Assembly: GCF_950023065.1 (NCBI RefSeq)
Contig: NC_088681.1
Coordinates: forward strand, 42,132,836-42,196,835
Direction of reading: 5' to 3'
DNA from: Planococcus citri
Lineage: Eukaryota > Arthropoda > Insecta > Hemiptera > Pseudococcidae
DNA: 64,000 nt
Shown here: positions 1-12,400 of the stretch, piece after piece
How the letters are laid out: each line of letters begins with the position of its first letter
How positions within the stretch are numbered: position 1 is the stretch's first letter
Translations under genes and position numbers: made by a program
Notes under the pieces: generated by a model
Told to the model about the DNA's origin: nothing
Databases searched by the model: none
What the model saw: the letters and a program-made list of their open reading frames with translations, nothing else

Positions 1-3000
1 GACTTCAGCAGATATTGCAAAAGATCAATTGACAGAATCATTCTTCACCCTTTGAAAAAATACAGGTCTGATTGTAATTGAATGGATTTCTACATCGTCT
101 ATGAGAACTTTTAAATTATAGAAGTTCAATTTAGAACAATTTCAACGCTCATTCAATTTATTGAAGTGTGCATTCAATAGCTATTCGAGGCTACATTAAT
201 TTAGGAGTTGAATTTCATTTTTGGATTTTTTTGAAGAATTTTCAAAAAATTCAAATTTTACTTTTTTTTAGAAAATAATAAAACTTGGTGAAATGAAGAT
301 AAACAGCTGAAATTTTTGGTTAACAAGAGGACCTTTTGAACTGGTACCCTGCGATTTGAACGAAACCGAGTTACTAGATCAAAAGAGTAGGTATGTTCTG
401 AAACCTTGATAACCAAAATTTCAGCCACTGAAAGTGATTTTTAAAATTTTTAACGAATTTTCGTAAGTTTAAAAAATTCTAAAAAGCTGTTCCAAGGGTA
501 ATACGTATTTGAACAATAATTCATTCTATTCAACTTCCACAAGCCACAGATTAGAAACACCAGTTTTGGGGCATTCTGGGGCCTCCAGCGATTTTTTAAT
601 TTTCTCTAGAAATTTCAAATCGCTCCACAAATTTCAAATTAGGTACTTCAGAAAATTTAAACCGCCCAGGAAAGGTCTAAAATGAACTGCAGGATCTATA
701 ACATTGCTCAGTTCTTATTAAGCGCCCTCTTGACCATTTCAAGTAGTCATCACAAAATTCCAGGATTGTCAGTTCAAAAGTGAATTTTTGAATAATTTGT
801 CAATTTGTAAAATCAACAATATTTATTCGGAACTGGCAAGGCGTGTTTTAAAACCGTGAATTCGATATGTAAGTCAATTTTACGATAAAATTTCACGCTT
901 CCCCCCCCACAACCTCACTCCTTAAATTTGACAAGAAAACTGTACCTTATGTCAGATTTGAATTCAAGGACATCAAGAGTAATACAGTAAGCTGCAGTAC
1001 CTGTTCGATTATTCGACCAAAAAAATTTCAAACACCCCCCCCCTCTTTGGGAGAGGGGTATAGGAAGTGGCTCCTGCGGCCTGAATTTATTGTTTTGGAC
1101 TCTCACTATTCGATAATTGACATTAAAACATCTGTTAGCCAAAAAGGCAAAATCCTTGTTTGAAAAAACTCAAATTTGAGGTATTCTTCTCCCTCGTATC
1201 TTGAAAGTAATAACATTTTCGAACTCAGCGGTGTTGTATTATATGAAAACGACTCCAAGAATCACCAGTTGACCAAATTTTGAAAAATGGGTAGCCAAAC
1301 TCCTCCTTGAACTTCCTTGTGTCCCTCCTATGGGGCTGGCGAATGTGTTCAATGCTTTAAAATTTCCTTTGAAGGTACTTGTCAAGTTTAAAAAATCTGC
1401 TGGAGACTCCAGGAATTTTCAAAAAGCCACTGGAGGCTCCAAAATGACGTGAACCCACCTGAAGTCGTCTTCAGAGAGTGATAAAATTGGAGTGCAGAGT
1501 AAATTTCCGCTTTTCATCTCTATTTGATGAAATTTTGTGAAAATTTCGAGTTTCAGAAATCTACTGGAGGCTCCAGTAATTTTCAAAAAGTCGCTGGAGA
1601 CTCCGAAACGACTTAGAATCCACCTGCAGTCGACTTCGTAGCGTATTGAAACTAGTTGTGCAGAATGAATTTCGTATTTCCAACTCCATTTGATGAAATT
1701 TTGTGGGATTTTCAAGTTTCAAAATCTGCTGGAGGCTCCAGAACTACCCTAAACGGTCTGAATAAGTTTCCAATCGATTCAGCAGGTCGAAAAAATAGGA
1801 TATATTCCAAATTTCAGCTTTCTATAGGTCAATTTAGTACCTAAGATTTTGATTTGTTCTCACATTTTGGCCAAAATTTGATTTTCAAAAATTCACCAAA
1901 AATCGAAAAAGACACTTAAGCACATGAAATTGTCAGATGATGAATTTTTGTCTGCTCTTTCGATCTACCTTTGTAAGGTTTGAAACTTTACCAAAGGGCA
2001 AAATCCTCCCACATTTTTTTTTCAATCCACCCTAATAAACATAGTCTACATACGTATACCTATTAAAAGCTGTACAATGCTAAAAAAAAAAAAAACACCG
2101 CCAGGCGGCGCTATTGAAACACAAAGAGCACACAGTTCTTTCACCTCTTTTAATACGAGTAAATCAAACGCCTGGATTTTCTATTAGCTCCAGTTTCAGG
2201 TTAAAAAAAAACATACAGGCACCAGCAAAAAACGCACCTACACAACCACATTTCTCACTTCCCATCTTCATTCATTTTTCCAACCACATGACTCAATTTC
2301 CTCGTGATAGTATTCTCTCTCCCCCCCCCCAAACCAAAGAAAACAAAAATCACGGAATCGAAATACTAGGGGAGAGGATCCGTCCTCGAGTTACTTCTTA
2401 AAACGTACTTTTTAACCTACGAAACACATCAACCCGTAAGAAAAACTCCACTCGATACCTATAATAAAAATATTTCATCTAAACGTAAAAACCATTCGAG
2501 TGAAATGAACAATATTGCAAAAGTCAAATTCATGTACTCCCCAAGGAAACTACATAATATCTGCGATGCCTTACACGCGACGAATTCCTCTTCCCTGTCC
2601 CACCCTTTCAGTGATCCCTGCGACCCAAAAATGTACTCAGTGACGCGTCATCGATTATACCGGTAGGTACTTGATGTATATGTATAAGTGAGGTTTTCGT
2701 TCTTATGATATTTTTTTTAGCAATGCTCTCTGTTTGCATATTATCATCCTCCGCACTGCCTTTTTTTTTTTTTTTTTTTGTTTCAACTACAGCGACGACG
2801 AATATGTACGTAAAACCACGCAGGATTGCGAGAAGTTGACAAAAAGACAGTTTTAAACAACTCGCTAGTCGGCACACATTTCTCGTTTATATACACAGGC
2901 ACGCATATGTTACACATCTCAAAACCTCAATAGGCAAAGAGGCAATAAATGAGAAAACTTCCAACAATACTTTTTCATTTTGAATCGATAGTACGAAGAA

Positions 3001-3326
3001 AAAAAAAGAGAAAATTTAACGAGAAAAAAACACACTTTCCAGTTTTCATATTATACGTAGATAACCGCGCCATTATCGTCTTTCTCGTATACAGCCAAAG
3101 AGAGAAAAACACTTGAATATATACGTTTAAATTTGCATAATATTATAAAATTAGACCGATTTTTATCTCTTCTCTCTCGACGCAGCAAATGGTTACAGAC
3201 AAAGGTATCTAACTGGTGCGCCATTACCGAGAATATTGCTACGATTAATTTTAAGCATTTTTTCCCCTTTTCCTATCTCGAATTCGAGCTCACCTTTTTT
3301 TGGCGTTTTGTTTTGGTTTGTTGCAG
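1..3326. other. Non-coding stretch upstream of receptor exon, repeat-rich
   Basis: No conserved coding sequence is seen. The stretch is AT-rich with C runs (901-908, about 1034-1043), a T run near 2761-2779 and copies of the dispersed repeat whose core is a near-palindromic TGGAGNCTCCAG word (near 570-600 and 1385-1985). It is probably an intron of the receptor gene whose exon begins at 3327, because the exon encoding TM1 and the ectodomain must lie further upstream. No such exon was recognised here. Confidence 0.5.
1385..1985. repeat. Truncated copy of the 14775-16242 foldback family
   Basis: Positions about 1730-1975 match about 15780-16025 closely. Shared parts include the GGAGGCTCCAGAACT core, the run ending in CAAAATTTGATTTT, and the segment ending in GCTCTTTCGATCTACCTTTGTA. 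The left part repeats the alternating TGGAGGCTCC modules of the same element. The terminal sequences of the full element (AGTCGGGG...) are absent, so this is a truncated copy. Confidence 0.75.
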
Positions 3327-3432
3327 TTTATTCTCAGATTTACGCAGCATGTCGGGTACATTAATCATGAATCTTTTGGCAACGCTGTTTATGACGCAGC
3401 TTATGTATGTTATCGGAGTCGGAGGAACGCAG
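3327..3432 (+). CDS. Receptor exon encoding ICL1 and TM2
   Basis: A pyrimidine-rich tract ending TTGCAG (3321-3326) precedes the exon and GTAAGA follows at 3433. The first base completes a codon begun in the missing upstream exon. The remaining 35 codons read LFSDLRSMSG... to ...VIGVGGTQ. The open frame extends upstream of 3327 but there reads through the T-rich acceptor tract, so it is not coding there. AG alternatives at 3337 and 3348 exist but would cut into ICL1. Confidence 0.8.
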
Positions 3433-6400
3433 GTAAGATCTGAGTGATTAATATTACATTGATTACGAAAGACTTGGGTTAGGTATACTGTTGAATCAAG
3501 GAATCGTGACGCCTGTCGCCTACCGCCTATGTGGAGCCCATTTGAGGGGCACTTATGTGCAGCAAAAATTTTGAAAATGTAAAATATTAGGTAGGTACTA
3601 CCTACCCTGATTTGAAAATATTCTTTTTTTTTTGTAATCATTTAATATGTTTTGACTCGAAAAATTGATCACTACTTCATTTAGCTCATTATTTCAAGTC
3701 TCCTATGCCGTAAACAAGGCTCGTACTCATTTTTTACATAATAAAGTAGGTAACTTTGGTAGCTGAAAAGGCTCGAAAAAGTAACCAACAAAATGACAAA
3801 AAACAGTCAAAAAAAAAAATCAACGACAAAAACAGAACTTTTTGTTTTTAATTCAAGTCTAAAAATGGAAATCGATGGAAACCTGTACAATTTTAGCAAA
3901 ATACAGTACTTTTTGGCAATTTTTGCCAAGTTGAACTATTTTACAACTTTTTGATAAGAAAGCAAGTTTTTTTTGGCAATTTTGGACAACAGAGCGAGAA
4001 TTTTGGCATTTCTGGCAAAAAAGCTACATTTAGAACAATTTTTGAAAAAAGTGAGGCTTTATGGAATTTTTTGCTGGAAAAAAATTTTATAGCCATTTTT
4101 AATGAAAAACAAAACATTTTCGCCACTTAGACAAAAGGCGAGACTTTTTGCCATTTTTAGCAGAAAACGATAATATTTTGGGAATTATCTAACAAGGGAA
4201 CCTCTTGAGGTGTCCGCCTCCATTTGAAAGGGATCACGATTTTTGAAAAAGAGCATGGTCTAAAACCCTTAAAACCAAATTTCCAGCTGTCAACTTCATT
4301 TTTCGATTTTTGGCGAACGTTTGAAAATTCAAAATTGTATTGTTTTTGGTTATTATGCTTTTTTAAAAAAAAAATGATCAGTAAAAATGATCAAAATAAG
4401 ACCTAAAACTGATATTAATTCCCTAAATCCAAATTTCACCATTTCCAGCCATTCTGGAGCCTCCACCACGATTTTTCAATTTCTCCAGAATTTTGAATAT
4501 GTTCCAGAAAGAGTGGGTTTTTGACCAAATTTGTATATAAAGAAAATGATAAGAAATCAAAAATTTCCAGTGTTCTAGGAAATTTTTTTAAATTTGAGCA
4601 AATCACTGTATTTCTTCCAGAACCCCCCCCCCCCCCCCGAGGGCGAATTTTGCCATTTCCAGCTATTCTGGAGCCTCCATGCGCAATTTTCCATTTCTCC
4701 AGAAGGCAGAAGGCGTGAATATGAAGTTGGGCAGCTGAAAATCGAGTTGTGTGTTATACTCGGCCTGTTTAACGATTTTATCTACATTTGAGCCGATTGT
4801 GAGTGGGACACCTCAAGAGTGATTTTTTGACCAGTTTTTTTCATAATAAAATAAATATCCAGCAATAAATTTTGAAAATTGGCACGAATCGCTGTATCGA
4901 GTTCAGAATCACCTCTCCCAGTCCAAATTTTGTGGTTTCCAGCCATTCTGGAGCCTCCAGCGTGATTTGTATGATTTATATTTTGGTCGGTATAAACAAA
5001 ATAAGTGTTTGTTCATGAAAAAAATATAGAAAAAAAAACGAAATCGTAGTGTTTTTAATTGAATTTTGTGACTTAGAAAATGATACGATCATTGTATGAC
5101 ATAATAAAACGCGAGAAATTCAGAAAATCGCGCTGGAAGCTCCAAAAATGGCTCGAAACAGCGAAATTCGGATGAAGTTGGGCAGCCTCAAATTTGGTTT
5201 CGGGGGTTTTAGACCATGCTCTTTTGCAACTTTTTGATTAACAAAAACTCAAGATTTTTTGGCAATTTGGAGCAACAAAATGAGAATCTTGTAATCTCTT
5301 GCAAAACGGAAAACTTCTGACAATTTTAGCCAAAAAGGTAGGTTTTTGTTAGCAATTTCTGGGGAAAAAAACGATACCTACGTCAGGAAAATTTTTGGGA
5401 AAGAATGAGACTTTTTTGAATTTTTTGCAAAAAACAACTTTCAGCAATTTTTAGGTAAGAAATGAGACTTCTTAGCAATTTAGGAAAGAGGGAAAACTTT
5501 ACCTACCTATTTATTTTGACTATTTTGCTAAAAATCGGGAATTTTTGATAATTTTTGCAGAAATGCAAAACTTTGACAATTTTTGCAAATAGACAAGTGA
5601 TGCTTTTTGGAAATTTTTGACAGAAAAAACGGACTTGGGTAATTTTGTGGGGAAAAATGCGAGACTTGGTACCCAATTCTATTAGAAGAGAGAATATTTA
5701 CAAAAAAGAAAGAAGGAAAAATTCAGCAAAAAACAATACCTTTTCGGTAATTAGCAAATAAGTGACAGTTTTTGCACTTTTTGTCAAAAACGTGGACTAT
5801 ATTCTGCAACTTTTTGGTGAAAAGCGGGAAGTTTTGAGTACCTACATAATTTTTGGCAGAAAAACTCAATTTTGTAGTACTCAATGTTTGGGGGGGAGTG
5901 TGATTTTTTTTAGCAATGTTGCTAAAAAATTGAGGAGTTCTGTCAATTTTTTGAAAAAAGAAAGTCTTTTTGACAATATTGGCAAAAAAGTAATATGTTA
6001 AGTTCCTACTTTTTTTTGCAATTTTTTGAAAATTTTTGACAATTCTTGCCAAAAAAGTGAGATTTTTGAGATTCTTTTTAAAGAGGCTTTTTGGAATTTT
6101 TCGCGAGTGATTATAATGTTTTGAAATTTTCAGCAAGAATGGCAGTTGAAAAAAGGCGGGATTTGTTACTATTTTAGTATTCTTTGACAAGAAGCGAGAT
6201 TTTTTTCTTCTTTTGTTCACGAAGTAGGGACAATATTTGGAAATTTTTTTTAAAAGGAACTTGAGTAATCAAAATTTTAAAAAATCATAAGTTGTTACGA
6301 ACCCTGCTTAGAGGGCAAAATTGTTATCTGATGTTCGCCTTGCACAATTTTTCAAGTTTTAGAACTAAATACTCATTTTTAAACTTAAATTATCCATTAT

Positions 6401-9400
6401 TTTTTTACTAAATTAAACTGTCATTTTTTTTTGAAAATTAAATAGGTACTATACAGTTATTTTTTTCAGCAAAATGAACAGATTATTTAACAAATGGGAG
6501 CAAACAAAATTTCAACAAAAAAAAAACAGTGTAATCAGCTTAAATTACACGAAATTCCCTGACTTTGGAGCAAAAATTGCAAAATTTCCTGACTTTAGTT
6601 CTCTAACTTACCTATAGAAGGCCAAAATTTCTCAACTTCTCGTCAATTTTCTCAATCATAATGGAAATTTGAACTTAAAAAAAATAATAACTATTCAAAA
6701 TCAAACTTTTTTTACAATTTATTCGTCAGCGTCTCATCGTCCACATCTACATCGTGGTAGGTAGTAGGTACCTATTCTATCCTAACCAGCACTCTTCTAC
6801 GTATACCATATGAAACAAACTTTAGAAGGGAGCAACATGTACGATTTCGGTGCTTGTATGTACACAAAAGCTTTACGCAACACTCATCTAATAACTCCAT
6901 TAATTTAAGCACATAAGTAGGCTAGAAACATAACGTACGTAGCCAACTTAAAATATTAACCACTTCCCTTACACACATATTCATACATGTATACGAGTTC
7001 TGCAACAACCTTTGGCTTCGGTGAACATTGAACAAATAGGACGAAAATTCGCATCTACGAGCAAAGTAAATTGGACGAATGACGAGTTATAATATAATAA
7101 CTATATCTACGCACGAAGGTCTAGGAAGTAGGTACCTACCACTACGAGTACTTTAATAACGCTCAGGTTGGCTGATACTTTCAATGTGTTTCGAGTCTTT
7201 TTCCAGCAGCCATGAAATATTACTTATTTCGAAATGAGCTTAGCGTATAATGGTAAAAACTTGACACCGCATCTAACGTACCACCATTTTTCAAAGCTTC
7301 ACACATTATCATCGTTACACACTGGCGTGTTGACGTATCTCTAAAATTATTCGAGCCCATTTTTGAAAATATGAAAAAAAAAAAAAAAGGAAAGACAACT
7401 CGACGATATTTTTATTAAATTATCAAGCACATTTTTGAGACAAAACGCTAGCAAAAATCTTTCTTCCTTTTACCACAAGAAAAAAAACACCAGCAAATCA
7501 GTTGGAAACGAGGTTTAAAAACGTAGGTGGTTAAATAAAAGAGAAAACTCGAGCTTTAAACGTCTTATTTTGAAAGTCTTCCTCTTCCACGTCAATTTCG
7601 AAATTCCAGGTCGACGTAGCGATTAAATTAATTAAATGAAAAAAAAAAATCAAATCAAATGCCAATCTTCTTCGTCTTACTACGCCGCGAACAAATACAC
7701 TCGGTGCGGAAATCAAAACAATCTCAACTACAATTTTCCAAATACCTACGTATTTCGCATCGTAAATTCCATTATTTGTTTATACGTTTACTTTATTGCA
7801 CGATTACCTACAACTCGGAATCGTAAAAAAGTACGTATAAAAGGAAAAGGGTAGATACCTCTGAAAGAAAAAAATTTGCGCAAACCCTTGATTCCCCATA
7901 GAACGAAAATTACATCATGGCTGAGCGATCACGACGAATTTCAATAGACAATATGGCTGCGGAGGCGAAGGCGAAGGCGATGGCGTTTACGGCGATAGAG
8001 GCTCGTTTATGCAAAACAATTCGAGTAATTTGATACTCGAACGATTCGACTAATTAAAATTAAATTACCGCGGATAATTTTTTTGTTTCTTATCATATTC
8101 GACAGGATCCGGAGCTGTGTGTATCTTTGGCGTTTGCGTTGCAGTACTTCCACTTGGCTGAATTTTGCTGGCTTTTGAGCCTCACGTACAACATGTACCA
8201 TACATTTCGCACGAATCTGAATTTAATAGTCGTTTCTCCGCATTACAAAATAGTACCATCGTTCGTCAAGTACAGTTTATTCGGATGGGGTACTCCGGTG
8301 CTGTTTTTATTATTCGGATTTTGGCTGCATCGCGAATTCAACGCGCCTTATTCGCACGAAACGTTCAGATTTGATTATTTGAATTGCTGGTGAGTATATT
8401 AGAATGATTTGTAGGTTTCTTATTTATTAGATACGTAAATATTTTGGTAGGGGAGGGGATCAGAGTGCGAGAGATTGAATTCTTTCGCACTGCTCGTTTC
8501 TCTAAACGCCGTTTTACTCGTACGATGGTCTGGAATGATTTCGGGATATCTGTTTTATAAAACGCTTCAAAACTGTAGAGCATAAAAAATTTGAAATGGC
8601 AATTCTTGAAAGTACATAGTTGCGAAAAAATTATGAAATTTCCAGAAATGAGCTATAATGACAGAGGGTTGATTTAACCTTGTACTTATAATAATTGAAG
8701 GATAAAAGCCCATATACATAAATGTACTTGAGCACTTGAGCGATCAGACACCGATAGAGGGAGCAAATTAACTTTTGTCCCCTGAATTGAGACAATCACA
8801 TTACATTTCCAAGCTTAAAACAATTTCAAGAGCAAAAAAGAAAAAAATTCGAGGTAGATAAGGTGGTAAAATTTGAGCAAGAACATGAGAAGCAGGAGGT
8901 AGGCAGCCCATAACTACTGGCAAGAGCTGAGCATACGCATATCACATAATTTTGAACCACTGTGGGAATGGGAGGGGGTTGATTCAAATCATCAAAAAGG
9001 CTCAAATAAGATTAACAAAAGCACAAAAAATTCAATATTTTACAAAATTGGGACTTTTATTAAATACATATTTTGGCTTTCAAAATTCATTTTAAGTTAG
9101 ATCAAGTTAGCTAGCAAAGAGATCAAAAAGAGAAAAAAATTGTTTCTGACTTCCATTTTCCGCTTCCCGAGTTCATTTTCAAGATTACTTTACTCAAAAA
9201 ATGGAAGAAACGCTGACATTTCATATTCCTGGTGTACTCTTTGAAGTTTCCAAATTCCAAATCAACCTATATGTATAACTTTTTGGCCAATACCCCCCCC
9301 CCCCCCCCAATAGAAAGACCTTTGAGCGCATCGCTTTTCAGATTTTATCCTATTACCCAGATAGGTACCAAAAATTCACTTTCAAGTTGTTCTGAGTTTG

Positions 9401-12400
9401 TCTTTTGTTTTTTTAGATTTCTCCCTCGCAATACGTTTTCTAAATATTTGGAAGTGTTTTTTGAATTTTTACCCTCCCCCCCTTCCTCGCAGATATTCCA
9501 GAGGTGTATACATTGAGATGTGCACTTTTCAGAAAAGTAATTTTGGTGAAATGAAAAGTGAAAAGTTCATTGAAAAGTGTGAAAAGTTGTGAAAAGTGTG
9601 AAAAGTAAATCCATGTGAGTCTCATTTTAAAACTCTCTGTAAGAGCTTCAAATTAATGTATTTTTTGCCTATCTGAAACACAAAAAAAAACAAAATCTTT
9701 TTTTTTCACCTACCTACTTAATCGAATAGGTATAGTGGTAGTTTTGAGCCTTTCTAGAGCCTCTAACATTTTTGAGTTTTTCAGTTTTGAAAAAAATGTT
9801 GTGAAAAATATCAAAAATGGGTGCTGAATTGCGAAGGTGGAGGAGTGGGGAGAGTACTGAACCTTGATATTTGACTTCATCAATGAGGTCAGTGATCTCT
9901 GATGAGTAAATTGATTGGTCACTCGCTTTTTTTTTAGTGAAAACTGAAAAGTGAAATGAAAAGTAGGTCAACTTTTCATTGAATGAAAAGTACTTTTCAC
10001 TTTTCACACTGCACATCTCTATGTATACATAAAAAATATTCAATTCAAAATGCAGAACAAGGGATGGAAAAATCTATTAAACAGATGAGGTTTAGTTTTC
10101 AGTTTCAGTTGAAAATTTTCTCATTAGAAGTTTAGTTTTCAGTGTAAGTTTCAACTACGAGTATCTACAAAAAAAGTAAAATAAAAGTAAAACAGAAAAT
10201 GCATAATGACGTTGTTGAAACCTTTTATGCTGAACACAATAAAAGCATCAAAATCACTGTAAATCACTAGGTAACAAAAATTTGATTGAAAAAAAAACTG
10301 ATCACATATTTGTAAAAGTTTGCAAAAGTTCTGAAAAATATATGAAAATAAGAAAAAAAACCATAAAAATAAGTGTAAACTACCAAAAAGTAATAAAATT
10401 TGACAAAATGTAGCAAAAACTTGCAAACTGCATAAAACATACGATAGATAGTGAGAATAACTTGAAAACACGTATAAAGCATCAAAATAGCAGAAATTCA
10501 ACAAAAAATAATGATAAGGATCAGTAAAGATTTGCAAAAATCGCATGAAAAGTGATAAAAACAAAATGATGTAAAAACACCAAAATAAAATCACTGAAAA
10601 TCACCAACAGGAACAGAGAAGTACGAAAAATGTTGCAAAAATACGATAAAATGTTGAATGTATGTACCTCAAAAACGTTCTAAGAATCAAAAATCAGTCC
10701 AAATCAAAAGAGCTGAAATTTTTAGAACAGTTTTTAAAAAACTGCATGAAAAAGGGTTAAAAATGAGTTAAAATAGTATAAAAATTTGAAGAGTGCTTAA
10801 AATCAACAAAAATGATCAGAAATCAATGAATTTTTTGTAAAATTTGACAAAAAATATTGAATGAAAAAGTATTGAAAAATATGTTAAAATGGCATAAAAA
10901 TTTGGAAAAAAAATGTGTAAAATTAATAAAAATAATCAAAACAAAAAGTAAGTGAAAGTTAGGCAAAATTTGCGAAAATGACATCAAAAAGTTTTTCAAA
11001 TAATCGTAACCGAATGTACAAGTAAGTATTTTGGGTTTTGCAACAAAATCCAATAATATTCGTTATGATTTCTTGGAAAAAACAATTTTTTAATTTTAGA
11101 TTCAAGTTTCAGTTAGGTAAATAGAAGTTCCAAATTCAGATTTAATCAGTCAGTTTTTTTCGGTTTATTTACGTTTAGGTACCTATTCAGAGTTCTCGAT
11201 CTCTGCAGTTGCAGGACTTTTGTAGAATGATTTTTTTCGCTCCACTTTATTCCTTGAAATGTAATTATGCTATTTGCACACTTGTTGAACTCTTTGACAG
11301 CTTTCAAAGCATCTAAATTTTCAAACGTGATTTTAAATATATATATATATAGCCTATAATAATGATAAATTTGGAAAAATTGTATTTCTGACAAATTTCC
11401 ATTGCAAAATACAAGACTTTTTTTTCATTCATTTCTATTGCCATTAGATAGATATGAGAAATTTAGGATTTTCCTGACTTTTGGTCAACATTTTTAATAT
11501 AAATTGAAAACAATTTTTGTACCTATTTTGGATATTTTTGGCAAGTAGAAAACGAGAATGTTTAAAAATGAGGGAACCATCGACTACAAATGTCCAAGTA
11601 TCAAATCTTCAAGCCCCAAATGCTGTACTATCCTCCTCATTTTAAACATTTTTTCTCTCTGTCACACTTATGACAGGTTCAAGAATTTGGCAAATTTACG
11701 AATTGGTGATTAGGTACCTACTTTAAATCTTACAAACGCAGCTCTCCCAGTAGAAACATTTAAAATTTTACATTTAAAAAAATACCTACCTAATACCTAG
11801 CTCCTAAAATTGATAACTAGGTACTCTACAGTAAAGGTCAAAGTCCAAAGATCAAATTTTTCAAAATGTTTGATCAAAATTCCCCGATTTCTATCATTTT
11901 TCTCGCTTTCAAAAGCTTTTCTCTATCATGGTTGATTTAGTGTAATGAACAATATACGAAATTGGATTTCAGTAACATTTCTTTACTCTCATTCGACATC
12001 GAACACGCTAGTTATCTCGTTCCAAAACCGCATACACGTTGTGGGAAAAAAATTACCCTTTGATAAGCATATCTTCACATGTCATTTCACCGATTCCGTT
12101 TCAATTTCCGAATCATTCGAGCGAACCAACACCATATTATTCGAGAAGAATAACATTAGTGAAAAAGAATCCACCGACGACGATGACGACAAAGACGTCA
12201 ACCTCGTTAAAGAAGGAAGGAAAACTTCGCAGCTTTTTCTTTTTTCTTTATAGTTCTGTGTAGCAACCACCAGCCACGTCGGGCCAACAGTGAGCAGTAT
12301 AAAGTAAAACACAAGTTGCGACTCGTGTGTGAGCAGACTCGCGCGAATAATAAAAGATAACAATGACCCGTTCAAAAGACCCGTTTAGGGAGAAATAAAT

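Noticed and set aside
5723..6220. 165-codon minus-strand open frame
   Set aside because: Phe/Lys/Asn-rich translation of the GCAATTTTTG low-complexity field; no domain and no splice context.
10151..10594. 147-codon minus-strand open frame with membrane-like composition
   Set aside because: Hydrophobic only because the A-rich repeat reads as Phe/Tyr/Leu on the other strand.
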